Source: an uncultured Aquimarina sp. (GTDB lineage Bacteria > Bacteroidota > Bacteroidia > Flavobacteriales > Flavobacteriaceae). From it: DNA of 64,000 nt. Positions within the stretch are counted from its first letter, which is position 1. Every line of letters starts with the position of its first letter. This document shows positions 9,615 through 18,803 of the stretch, one piece after another. Where the stretch lies: NCBI GenBank assembly GCA_938011245.1, contig CALLUJ010000031.1:1-64000 (forward strand). The letters are read 5' to 3'. Under the pieces are notes generated by a model that was given only the letters and a program-made list of their open reading frames with translations, was not told the origin of the DNA and ran no database searches. A program made the position numbers and the translations under genes.

Positions 9615-10620
9615 CTATAACACATCCAAAAGATTTAAATTCTGATTTAAAACTATTTTTCCATTTTCTCCACGATTTTTTAGATATCTTAATACTCGTA
9701 TTACTTAAAAAAAGCTGTATGTAATCATCTGAAAAATCATTTGGAAAATTTTCCATAGAATTAAAAAGATTCTCAAACCAAGCTTTGTTAATTATCTGAT
9801 TAAATAAAAACATATCAAAATTAACTTCATTGTAATTTCTATTTGTAGCAGATGAGGTAAATCCAGTTTTAGCAACCTCTAATTTGGTACGGGCAAAACC
9901 AGGCTTTTGATTTTGATTGTTTATAAAACGTAAAGCGTTATAGATTTGTAATTTTTCATCTACCTTATTGTTGTGATTTTTCCAAAGACTTAAAAAATAA
10001 CTTTTTTTAAATAAAACTCCAGCTACGCTATAAATAGAGTAGTAACTGATGTCTTTTAGCTTTGTATGAATTTTTAGGAATTTAAAAGTTTTTCGAATTT
10101 TAAGTTTATCAAACTTGTAAAAAATTAGCTTGTACAGAAATGAATTATAATATGGGATTTTAGGAATTAAAAAATTTATATTCTTTCCTTTTTGATCTAT
10201 TTTACTTTGAATAAGTTTAGGATTACCTAACCAAAACAATTTTAAAAACAAAGCATTTTTAGAAACCATTTCTCCGACCATAGACGATAAATCGATAGTT
10301 TTGGTAAGCCATATATCGTCCTCCAAAAGTAAAAAGTACTCAGAAGCTCGTTTAGTACCTTCAAGCCATAGATCTATTGGAATACTTTTGTTTTCGGGTT
10401 CAACCCCAAGATATACAGATTCTGATTTTATGGTATAAGCCTTAGATTTAAGAATAGTTACTTTTGGAAAATCGGTTTTAATTTTATTTAAATAGATATC
10501 GGGGGTTCCGTCGTCCAATATGGTAATTTTATAATCAGTATTGATTACATGTTGCCGAATCGATTTTAAGCACCTTTCTAAATAATAAGGTCTATTAAAT
10601 GACTTTATAAGAATATCCAT
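9607..10620 (-). CDS. Glycosyltransferase (GT2-like)
   Basis: MDILIKSFNRPYYLERCLKSI...ITILDDGTPD...LLLEDDIW. Confidence 0.75.
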   Translation of the reverse strand: MDILIKSFNRPYYLERCLKSIRQHVINTDYKITILDDGTPDIYLNKIKTDFPKVTILKSKAYTIKSESVYLGVEPENKSIPIDLWLEGTKRASEYFLLLEDDIWLTKTIDLSSMVGEMVSKNALFLKLFWLGNPKLIQSKIDQKGKNINFLIPKIPYYNSFLYKLIFYKFDKLKIRKTFKFLKIHTKLKDISYYSIYSVAGVLFKKSYFLSLWKNHNNKVDEKLQIYNALRFINNQNQKPGFARTKLEVAKTGFTSSATNRNYNEVNFDMFLFNQIINKAWFENLFNSMENFPNDFSDDYIQLFLSNTSIKISKKSWRKWKNSFKSEFKSFGCVIDE

Positions 10621-11723
10621 TAAAAGGAATTAATAGCATTAATAACATAATTCACTTCAGAGTCTTCCATAACAGGACTTATAGGAATACTCAATACCTC
10701 ATTGCATTGCTTGTCAGTTATTGGGTAGGGTTGTGTAAACACATTTTGAAATGCCTGTTGTTTGTATAAAGGTATTGGATAGTGTATTAGAGTTTGAATA
10801 TCTTTATTGTTTAAGTAGTCAACTAAAGATTCTCTTTTAGAAGTTCTAATTACAAATAAATGAAATACGTGATTTTTAGAGAATTTCCATTTAGGTAATT
10901 CAATAGCTGTATTGTTTATCTCTTTAAGATACCTAGTAGCTATTTTTCTACGATAGTCGTTATCGTTATCTAGTTTGCGTAATTTTAGTCTTAAAAATGC
11001 TGCTTGAATTTCATCTAATCTGGAATTTACTCCAGCATAATCATTGACGTATTTAGAAGAGGTTCCGTAATTTCTTAGTTTTTTTATAACCTCTGCCAAT
11101 TCGATATTATCAGTTGTAATAGCTCCACCATCTCCAAGAGCTCCTAAGTTTTTACTAGGGTAAAAACTAAAACCAGAGGCATGAGCCAAACTTCCTGCTT
11201 TTTTTCCGTTTTCAGTTATTGCTCCATGGGCTTGAGCAGCATCAGAAATTAGAATTAAATTACGGGTAGTACAAATATTATTTAACGCTTCCATATTGGC
11301 TAACTGTCCATAAAGGTGAGTAACCATTATTGCTTTAGTCTTAGAGGTTATTTGAGAATCAATCTTAGAAGGATCAAGATTAAAATCAATATCACTAGGC
11401 TCTACTAAGACAGGGGTTAGCCCAGCATTTACAATAGCCAAAACTGTAGCAATATACGTATTAGACGCTACTATAACTTCGTCTCCTTTTTGGAGTTTTC
11501 CAAGTTTTCGATACCCTTTAAGGATTAAAAATAAAGCATCTAGTCCATTTCCAACTCCAATACAATTATTTACACCACAATAAGCAGCAAATTCTTTTTC
11601 AAAATCATTAACATTATTACCAAGTATATAATATCCAGAATCTAAAAAGGATTGGAAGCAGATATTGAAATTATCTGTAAAACGCTGATTTATTTTTTTT
11701 AAATCTAGAAAGTTAATACTCAT
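10620..11723 (-). CDS. fdtB: DegT/DnrJ/EryC1/StrS-family PLP-dependent sugar aminotransferase (FdtB-like)
   Basis: GVGNGLDALFLILKGY, ISDAAQAHGA, FSFYPSKNLGALGDGGAI (PLP Lys), DYAGVNSRLDEIQAAFL. Confidence 0.88.
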   Translation of the reverse strand: MSINFLDLKKINQRFTDNFNICFQSFLDSGYYILGNNVNDFEKEFAAYCGVNNCIGVGNGLDALFLILKGYRKLGKLQKGDEVIVASNTYIATVLAIVNAGLTPVLVEPSDIDFNLDPSKIDSQITSKTKAIMVTHLYGQLANMEALNNICTTRNLILISDAAQAHGAITENGKKAGSLAHASGFSFYPSKNLGALGDGGAITTDNIELAEVIKKLRNYGTSSKYVNDYAGVNSRLDEIQAAFLRLKLRKLDNDNDYRRKIATRYLKEINNTAIELPKWKFSKNHVFHLFVIRTSKRESLVDYLNNKDIQTLIHYPIPLYKQQAFQNVFTQPYPITDKQCNEVLSIPISPVMEDSEVNYVINAINSF

Positions 11724-11725
11724 AA

Positions 11726-12661
11726 TTATGCTATTGGAATCTCATAAAAATCTTGAAGATATTGCTGACAGCCTAATTCTTCTTTTTGTTTTAAAAGAGA
11801 ATAATTTCCTGCAATGATACCCATATCAAAATAGCGATAATTTTCGGATTTAAATTTCTCTATTAAATGCATAAATAAATAGTCTAGAGCTCTATGTTGT
11901 TCTCCAAGTTTTGTGGTTGCTCCGTATTGGGATTTTACAACAGAATCGGTTTTAAAAATAGTAATACCTGCTAATAACTCTTCTTCTAATAAAATGTTGT
12001 ATTGTATAATATTATTAGGAAATTGCTGGTTCAAATAAGATATTTCATCTAATGTATGTACAGGTTTGGATTCGTGTTTTTCTTTAAGTCTCGGTTCTAG
12101 AATCTCTTTCCAGAAAGAGTCAAAATTTGAGGTTTCTATAATTTTGAATCCTAGGTTATGGGACTTCCTAAAGTGCTTTAATTTGGTCTTATGGAATGGA
12201 ATTGGTAAAGAATAATCAATCGCAAAATTCTGTGCTCGTTGAGTAATTTTGCCTTTCAGTTTTAAAAATAAAGGCTCTAATTCATTACACGGGTTTTTGT
12301 GATAAAACAATGGAATGCTTTTTAGCTGAATTAAATTAAAGCCTTTTTGTTTTAAAAATTCTAAAATAGCTAAAAATAAATTTTCAACTTTGGCTACCCC
12401 ATAACTTGATGTCAATAACAATCCTCCATAAGTTAAACCTTGGTGAGAATAGATAATAGTATCCTTTTTATTAGCAGGAAATAGAGCTATTAACTTTTCT
12501 CCTTTAAATACCATTAGTGAAAAGTCCCCAAAGCGATCCTTATGGTATTCCATAAAATTTCTAAGAAATAGAAAAGTAGCGTTTTTTGCAGTGCTAACGA
12601 AAGAGTTCCACTGTTTATAATATGACGGTTCATATTTTTTAACTGTATATTCTGAAAACAA
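11726..12661 (-). CDS. GNAT/FemAB-like acyltransferase, possibly sugar N-acyltransferase
   Basis: 311 aa; N-terminal WNSFVSTAKNATFLFLRNFMEYHKDRFGDFSLMVF, C-terminal GNAT-like fold; adjacent to fdtB. Confidence 0.65.
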   Translation of the reverse strand: MFSEYTVKKYEPSYYKQWNSFVSTAKNATFLFLRNFMEYHKDRFGDFSLMVFKGEKLIALFPANKKDTIIYSHQGLTYGGLLLTSSYGVAKVENLFLAILEFLKQKGFNLIQLKSIPLFYHKNPCNELEPLFLKLKGKITQRAQNFAIDYSLPIPFHKTKLKHFRKSHNLGFKIIETSNFDSFWKEILEPRLKEKHESKPVHTLDEISYLNQQFPNNIIQYNILLEEELLAGITIFKTDSVVKSQYGATTKLGEQHRALDYLFMHLIEKFKSENYRYFDMGIIAGNYSLLKQKEELGCQQYLQDFYEIPIA

Positions 12662-12697
12662 ATTTGATTACTTTATTGTAAATTGAGTAAAAATAAA

Positions 12698-12725
12698 AGA
12701 CCACCTTAATTTTTTAAGGTGGTCT
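12698..12725 (-). terminator. Hairpin AGACCACCTTAA-tttt-TTAAGGTGGTCT downstream of typA
   Basis: 12-nt perfect arms, flanking A/T tracts; lies just 3' of the typA stop. Confidence 0.8.
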
Positions 12726-12747
12726 AAAAATATCAATAAAAAATTGA

Positions 12748-14550
12748 TTAAGCTATTTTATTACGCTTACGTTCGTTTTCGGTAAGGTAAATTTTACGTA
12801 ATCGTAAGAAGTTAGGAGTAACTTCTACATATTCGTCTTTTTGGATAAACTCTAAAGCTTCTTCTAAAGAGAATTTAATTGCAGGTACAATTTTAGCTTT
12901 ATCATCCGCCCCAGAAGAACGTACGTTAGATAATTTTTTTGTTTTGGTAATATTAACAGTCATATCATCTCCACGAGAGTTTTCTCCAATAACTTGACCT
13001 TCGTAAATGTCCTCTCCTGGGTCTACAAAAAAGCGACCTCTATCCTGTAACTTATCAATAGAATAAGGAATAGCTTTTCCTAGTTCCATGGATACTAAAG
13101 AACCATTTTGACGCTCAGGAATTCCACCTCTCATAGGTTGATACTCTGTAAAGCGATGAGCCATAATAGCCTCCCCAGCAGTTGCGGTTAGTAATTGATT
13201 ACGTAAACCAATAATACCTCTAGAAGGAATTACAAACTCGCAAATCATACGATCTCCTTTTGTTTCCATACTTAAAAGTTCACCTTTTCTAAGCGTAACC
13301 ATTTCTACAGCTTTACCAGAAACATTTTCAGGTAAATCAATAGTTAATTCTTCTACAGGCTCACATTTTACACCATCAATTTCTTTGATAATTACTTGAG
13401 GTTGACCAATTTGTAATTCGTAACCTTCTCTACGCATAGTCTCTATAAGTACAGAAAGGTGTAGTACACCACGTCCAAAAACTAAAAATTTATCAGCGCT
13501 ATCCGTTTCGTTAACACGTAAAGCTAAGTTTTTTTCAAGTTCTTTATTTAAACGATCCTTGATGTGTCTTGAAGTTACAAACTTACCGTCTTTACCAAAA
13601 AAGGGAGAGTCGTTAATGGTAAATAACATACTCATTGTTGGTTCGTCAATAGCAATAGTTTTTAGAGCTTCAGGGTTTTCAATATCAGCAACAGTATCAC
13701 CAATGTCAAAACCTTCTAAACCTACTAGTGCACAGATATCACCTGTGACTACCGATTCTACTTTTTTACGACCAAGACCTTCAAAGCTATGTAGTTCTTT
13801 AATTCTAGATTTTATAATGGAGCCATCTCTTTTAACTAAAGAAACTTGTTGTCCTTCTACTAAACTTCCTCTTTGTAATCTACCAATAGCAATACGTCCT
13901 GTGAAAGAAGAAAAATCTAGTGAGGTAATTAACATTTGAGTAGTACCTTCATCAAACTTAGGGGTAGGAATGTGTTCTAAAACCATATCCAATAAAGGTT
14001 CAATGTTATCAGTTTGGTTTTTCCAATCGGTACTCATCCAATTATTTTTAGCAGAACCATAAACGGTTGGGAAATCAAGTTGCCATTCTTCTGCTCCTAA
14101 TTCAAACATTAGGTCAAATACTTTTTCATGTACTTCGTCTGGAGTACAGTTTTCTTTATCAACTTTATTTACGACAACACAAGGTTTCAAACCTAAATCG
14201 ATTGCTTTTTGTAGCACAAAACGAGTTTGGGGCATAGGACCTTCAAAGGCATCTACTAATAAAAGTACACCATCTGCCATATTAAGAACTCGCTCTACTT
14301 CTCCACCAAAATCGGCGTGACCAGGAGTGTCAATAATATTTATTTTAGTCCCTTTATAAGTAACAGAAACGTTTTTAGAAGTAATAGTAATACCACGTTC
14401 ACGCTCTAGATCATTATTATCTAAAATTAGATCACCAGTATTTTGATTTTCACGAAATAACTGACAGTGATACATAATCTTATCAACCAACGTAGTTTTT
14501 CCGTGGTCAACGTGTGCAATAATCGCAATGTTTTTAATAGTTGTACTCAT
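12748..14550 (-). CDS. typA: Ribosome-associated GTPase TypA/BipA
   Basis: NIAIIAHVDHGKTTLVDKIM, ERERGITI, DTPGHADFGGEVERVL, VNKVDK; full-length BipA. Confidence 0.97.
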   Translation of the reverse strand: MSTTIKNIAIIAHVDHGKTTLVDKIMYHCQLFRENQNTGDLILDNNDLERERGITITSKNVSVTYKGTKINIIDTPGHADFGGEVERVLNMADGVLLLVDAFEGPMPQTRFVLQKAIDLGLKPCVVVNKVDKENCTPDEVHEKVFDLMFELGAEEWQLDFPTVYGSAKNNWMSTDWKNQTDNIEPLLDMVLEHIPTPKFDEGTTQMLITSLDFSSFTGRIAIGRLQRGSLVEGQQVSLVKRDGSIIKSRIKELHSFEGLGRKKVESVVTGDICALVGLEGFDIGDTVADIENPEALKTIAIDEPTMSMLFTINDSPFFGKDGKFVTSRHIKDRLNKELEKNLALRVNETDSADKFLVFGRGVLHLSVLIETMRREGYELQIGQPQVIIKEIDGVKCEPVEELTIDLPENVSGKAVEMVTLRKGELLSMETKGDRMICEFVIPSRGIIGLRNQLLTATAGEAIMAHRFTEYQPMRGGIPERQNGSLVSMELGKAIPYSIDKLQDRGRFFVDPGEDIYEGQVIGENSRGDDMTVNITKTKKLSNVRSSGADDKAKIVPAIKFSLEEALEFIQKDEYVEVTPNFLRLRKIYLTENERKRNKIA

Positions 14551-14766
14551 AAAGCTAAGCTAAAATTTGGCGCAAAGGTACTTCTTTTTTTATTAAAGGA
14601 TTGAATTTTAATAACTCTTTAAAGTAAAATTTGTATTCAATTAGTTTAGAAGTTACATTGCGTAATTTCATGTAATTGATAATAAATTAATGTGTCAAGT
14701 AAATTCTTATAATAAAAATTATTTAACAAGATTTAAATTACTTTAGCGAAATAAAAATGAATTATA

Positions 14767-15585
14767 ATGAACCTAAATAATATCCCACAACTTAAAAATA
14801 TTGATTCTAATAATTTCTTCCTTTTAGCTGGACCATGTGCTATTGAAGGTGAAGAAATGGCTTTACGGATCGCAGAAAAAGTAGTAAAAATTACTACCGA
14901 TCTTAAAATACCCTATGTGTTTAAAGGGTCTTTTAAAAAAGCAAATAGAAGTAGGGTGGATAGTTTTACAGGTATTGGAGATGAAAAAGCATTAAAAATT
15001 CTTCGAAAAGTATCAGAAACTTTTAAGGTTCCTACAGTAACCGATATACATACTAATGAAGACGCAGATAGAGCAGCACAATATGTGGATGTATTACAAA
15101 TTCCAGCTTTTTTAGTACGTCAAACAGACCTTGTAGTTGCTGCAGCAAAAACAGGAAAAACAGTAAACTTAAAAAAAGGACAGTTTATGAGTCCAGAAGC
15201 TATGCAACATGCCATTAGGAAAGTACACGATAGTGGAAATAACAATGCTATGATTACAGATAGAGGAACAATGTTTGGATATCAAGATATGGTTGTGGAC
15301 TTTAGAGGAATTCCAACAATGAAACAATACGGAACAACAGTCTTAGATGTAACTCATTCCTTGCAACAGCCTAACCAAACCAGTGGAGTAACAGGAGGAA
15401 GACCCGATATGATTGAAACTATTGCAAGAGCAGGTATTGTAACAGGAGTAGATGGTTTGTTTATCGAAACCCATTTTGATCCTGCAAATGCAAAAAGTGA
15501 TGGAGCAAATATGTTAAAACTGGATTATTTAGAAAAGCTGTTAAGTAATTTATCTGCTATTAGACAGGTGGTTAACACACTGTAA
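14767..15585 (+). CDS. kdsA: 3-deoxy-8-phosphooctulonate synthase
   Basis: FLLAGPCAIEGEEMALRIAEKV, FKGSFKKANRSRVDSFTGIGDEKALKIL, LIETHFDPANAKSDGANML. Confidence 0.95.
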   Translation: MNLNNIPQLKNIDSNNFFLLAGPCAIEGEEMALRIAEKVVKITTDLKIPYVFKGSFKKANRSRVDSFTGIGDEKALKILRKVSETFKVPTVTDIHTNEDADRAAQYVDVLQIPAFLVRQTDLVVAAAKTGKTVNLKKGQFMSPEAMQHAIRKVHDSGNNNAMITDRGTMFGYQDMVVDFRGIPTMKQYGTTVLDVTHSLQQPNQTSGVTGGRPDMIETIARAGIVTGVDGLFIETHFDPANAKSDGANMLKLDYLEKLLSNLSAIRQVVNTL

Positions 15586-15903
15586 AATGGAATATAATTC
15601 TAATGAAATATAAAATATTATTATAAAAAGCAGTGGTGTTTTTTCGAATTTGACTCACATTTTAAACGAAGCCTTCAGAAAAAGACAAAAAGCCTAGGCA
15701 GGTAAGTTATATTATTGCTCATTTTTATTGAAAAATTAATAACAATATAACTTTAGTTGTGTTTTTTTAAACATAATTAAAGTTAAAAAGAATGAATTGT
15801 TAAGAATATTTGAAATTAATAATAGTTATGTAAAAATGTTGCATTTCTAACAAGTTATGTATAATAATTATACTAGCTTTATTGAAGAATCAATAATTGT
15901 TAA

Positions 15904-17340
15904 ATGCAAATAATACATATTAGTGCCGAGTGTTTTCCAATTGCTAAAGTAGGGGGATTAGCAGACGTTGTTGGAGCGTTACCAAAATACCAAGAAACTT
16001 CAGGGATTAGTTCTAAAGTAATAATGCCTTTTTATGAGAATAAATTTACAATTCAGCATTTAGAAGAACTAGAATCCACATTTATAGGAGAAATAAATTT
16101 AGGAGAGAAGCTTTACAACTATAAAGTTCTAAAGTTGCCGAAACAAGTATTAGGTTTCGAAGTATTTTTAATTAAAATTGAAAACTTAACAGATAGACCT
16201 AATGTTTACGGGTATCCCGACGATGTAGAGCGCTTTACAGCATTTCAAAAAATAGTTTGTGATTTTTTAGTAAATTTTAAAGAAAAACCAAATGTGGTGC
16301 ATTGTCACGATCATCATACAGGTTTTATTCCTTTTTTTATGAGTTATAGTATGGCACATAAAAAATTGCAACATATTCCTTCAATAATAACAATACATAA
16401 TGCACAATATCAAGGCGACTTTAGTTATGATAAAATGTATTATCTACCAGATTTTAATATTGAAAACGCAGGTCTAATAGATTGGTACGGACGTATTAAT
16501 CCGTTAGCCACAGGTATTAAGTGTGCTTGGAAAGTAACCACAGTATCATCTAACTATTTGGGAGAATTACAAAAAGTAGCTAACGGTTTAGAAGGATTGT
16601 TGCGAAGCGAAAAAGCAAAATCGATAGGTATCTTAAATGGAGTAGACTCTCAAGTTTGGAATCCTAGTACAGATTCTATGTTAAAATTTAATTTCAATAA
16701 AAAAACGATTAATAAAGGAAGACAAGGTAATAAAGAATGGCTTTGCAATAAATTTAATTTAGATCCAAAATTACCATTAATAGCCTTTATAGGTCGTTTT
16801 GTTTACGAAAAAGGCTCCGATTTATTATCCGAAGTAGTTTCTCAGGTTTTAGAAAAAGAAAACAAAGAAGTAAACCTATTATTATTAGGAAGTGGAAACC
16901 CAGAAACAGAAAACCAACTTCGAGAACTTCAAAATAGAATACAAGGAAAATTTAACACTTTTATTGGTTACGACGAAGAGCTATCCCACATCATTTATGG
17001 TGGAGCAGATTTCTTATTAATGCCTTCAAGAGTAGAACCTTGTGGATTAAATCAAATGTATGCAATGCGCTATGGAATGCTTCCAATAGTAAGTAATACA
17101 GGTGGATTAAAAGACACTGTAATAGATATAGATCAAGGCGAAGAAGGTTTTGGAATAGTCTTAAATCCTGTAAATGTACACGAGATTTGTTTTGCAATAC
17201 AACGCGCAATTGATGTATATGCAAATAAGGCTTTTTTTAAAGCTAAGCGTAAACAATTAATGAATATTGAACATAGTTGGGATAAATCGGCTCAAGAATA
17301 TATAAAGATGTATCAATCCTTAGTGAATATTGCTCAATAA
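15904..17340 (+). CDS. glgA: Glycogen synthase (GT5)
   Basis: IHISAECFPIAKVGGLADVVGALPK (KxGGL), HCHDHHTGFIP, PSRVEPCGLNQMYAMRYG. Confidence 0.93.
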   Translation: MQIIHISAECFPIAKVGGLADVVGALPKYQETSGISSKVIMPFYENKFTIQHLEELESTFIGEINLGEKLYNYKVLKLPKQVLGFEVFLIKIENLTDRPNVYGYPDDVERFTAFQKIVCDFLVNFKEKPNVVHCHDHHTGFIPFFMSYSMAHKKLQHIPSIITIHNAQYQGDFSYDKMYYLPDFNIENAGLIDWYGRINPLATGIKCAWKVTTVSSNYLGELQKVANGLEGLLRSEKAKSIGILNGVDSQVWNPSTDSMLKFNFNKKTINKGRQGNKEWLCNKFNLDPKLPLIAFIGRFVYEKGSDLLSEVVSQVLEKENKEVNLLLLGSGNPETENQLRELQNRIQGKFNTFIGYDEELSHIIYGGADFLLMPSRVEPCGLNQMYAMRYGMLPIVSNTGGLKDTVIDIDQGEEGFGIVLNPVNVHEICFAIQRAIDVYANKAFFKAKRKQLMNIEHSWDKSAQEYIKMYQSLVNIAQ

Positions 17341-17347
17341 AAAACAT

Positions 17348-18622
17348 ATGTTAAATAAAAAAGTACTAAGTATTATTTTAGGCGGAGGAAGAGGAACTCG
17401 TTTAAAACCATTAACAAGTCACCGATCAAAACCAGCAGTGCCTATCGCAGGAAAATACAGATTAGTAGATATACCTATTTCTAATTGTATTAATAACGGT
17501 TTAAAACGCATTTACGTTCTTACTCAATTTAATTCTGCGTCCTTAAATTCTCATATAAAAAACACCTATCAATTTAGTGGATTTAGCGAATCTTTTGTAG
17601 ATATTTTAGCCGCAGAACAAACACCAGATAACCAAACATGGTTTCAAGGAACTTCGGATGCCGTAAAGCAATGTCAGCATCATTTTAATAGAAAAGATTG
17701 GGAATACGCACTTATCCTATCCGGAGATCAACTGTATCAAATGGATTTAATGGAAATGGTTCAGAAACATGTGGACAGTGGAGCCGAAATTACGATAGCA
17801 ACACAACCCGTTTCAGCAAAAGAAGCACCAGCCTTTGGTATTTTAAAAACAGATAAAAACAGTTTTATAAGAACCTTTACAGAAAAACCTTTATTAGAAG
17901 ACTTAGGAGGTTGGGAATCAGAAGTGTCTGAAACCATGAAAGCAGAAGGAAAAGAATATTTAGCCTCTATGGGAATTTATATTTTTAACCGAAAGGTTTT
18001 GGACGAAGTACTAAATAATAATGCAGTAGATTTTGGGAAAGAAATAATACCCGATGCCATTACAGAAGGGCGTAAAGTACTAGGTTATCAATACGAAGGA
18101 TACTGGGAAGATATAGGAACCATTAAATCTTTTTATGAAGCTAATTTAGCATTAACAGATAACCTTCCTAAATTTAATTTATTTGATAAAGCAAATACAA
18201 TACTTACCCGTGCTAGAATTTTACCCCCTTGTAAAATTAACGATACTTGTATTAAAAAAGCAATGGTAAGTGAAGGCTGTATTATAGATGCAGAAAAAAT
18301 AGAAAACTCTATTATTGGTGTTCGGTCTCGCATAGGAAAAAGATCTGTAATAAAAAACACCTATATTATGGGAGCAGATCAATATCAAAGTTTATCCGAA
18401 TTAAATAATTGTATGCAGTTAGATAAACCCTATGTAGGTATTGGAGTAGATTGTAATATTAGTGGAGCTATTATAGAAAAAAATTGTAGAATAGGCAATA
18501 ATGTAACTATTAAAGGAGGAGACCATTTATTGGATACCGAAACAGAAACTTATGTGATAAAAGATGGCGTAGTCGTTATTAAAAATAATGCCATAATAGT
18601 ATCGGATACCGTTATTGGATAA
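17348..18622 (+). CDS. glgC: Glucose-1-phosphate adenylyltransferase
   Basis: ILGGGRGTRLKPLTSHRSKPAVPIAGKYRLVDIPISNCINNG; ATG at 17348 in frame with the ORF-track TTG at 17330. Confidence 0.95.
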   Translation: MLNKKVLSIILGGGRGTRLKPLTSHRSKPAVPIAGKYRLVDIPISNCINNGLKRIYVLTQFNSASLNSHIKNTYQFSGFSESFVDILAAEQTPDNQTWFQGTSDAVKQCQHHFNRKDWEYALILSGDQLYQMDLMEMVQKHVDSGAEITIATQPVSAKEAPAFGILKTDKNSFIRTFTEKPLLEDLGGWESEVSETMKAEGKEYLASMGIYIFNRKVLDEVLNNNAVDFGKEIIPDAITEGRKVLGYQYEGYWEDIGTIKSFYEANLALTDNLPKFNLFDKANTILTRARILPPCKINDTCIKKAMVSEGCIIDAEKIENSIIGVRSRIGKRSVIKNTYIMGADQYQSLSELNNCMQLDKPYVGIGVDCNISGAIIEKNCRIGNNVTIKGGDHLLDTETETYVIKDGVVVIKNNAIIVSDTVIG

Positions 18623-18803
18623 TTGGGGATTATTTATTGATTATAATAAAGTTTTATGAATACAAATACAACAAAAAAAGAATATTCAATTTGTATAAAC
18701 GCAATACCTTCTAACTAATGTTATTTAGAATTTATTTCAGCATCTTATTATACTTATGTAATATTAATTTTGTTTTCACGAATAATTAAACAAAACACAC
18801 TGT

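Noticed and set aside
9343-9645. 100-aa plus-strand ORF
   Set aside because: Antisense to the flippase N-terminus and the adjacent GT; shadow ORF.
13559-13939. 126-aa plus-strand ORF
   Set aside because: Antisense to typA; low-complexity Ser/Pro/Leu composition typical of shadow ORFs.
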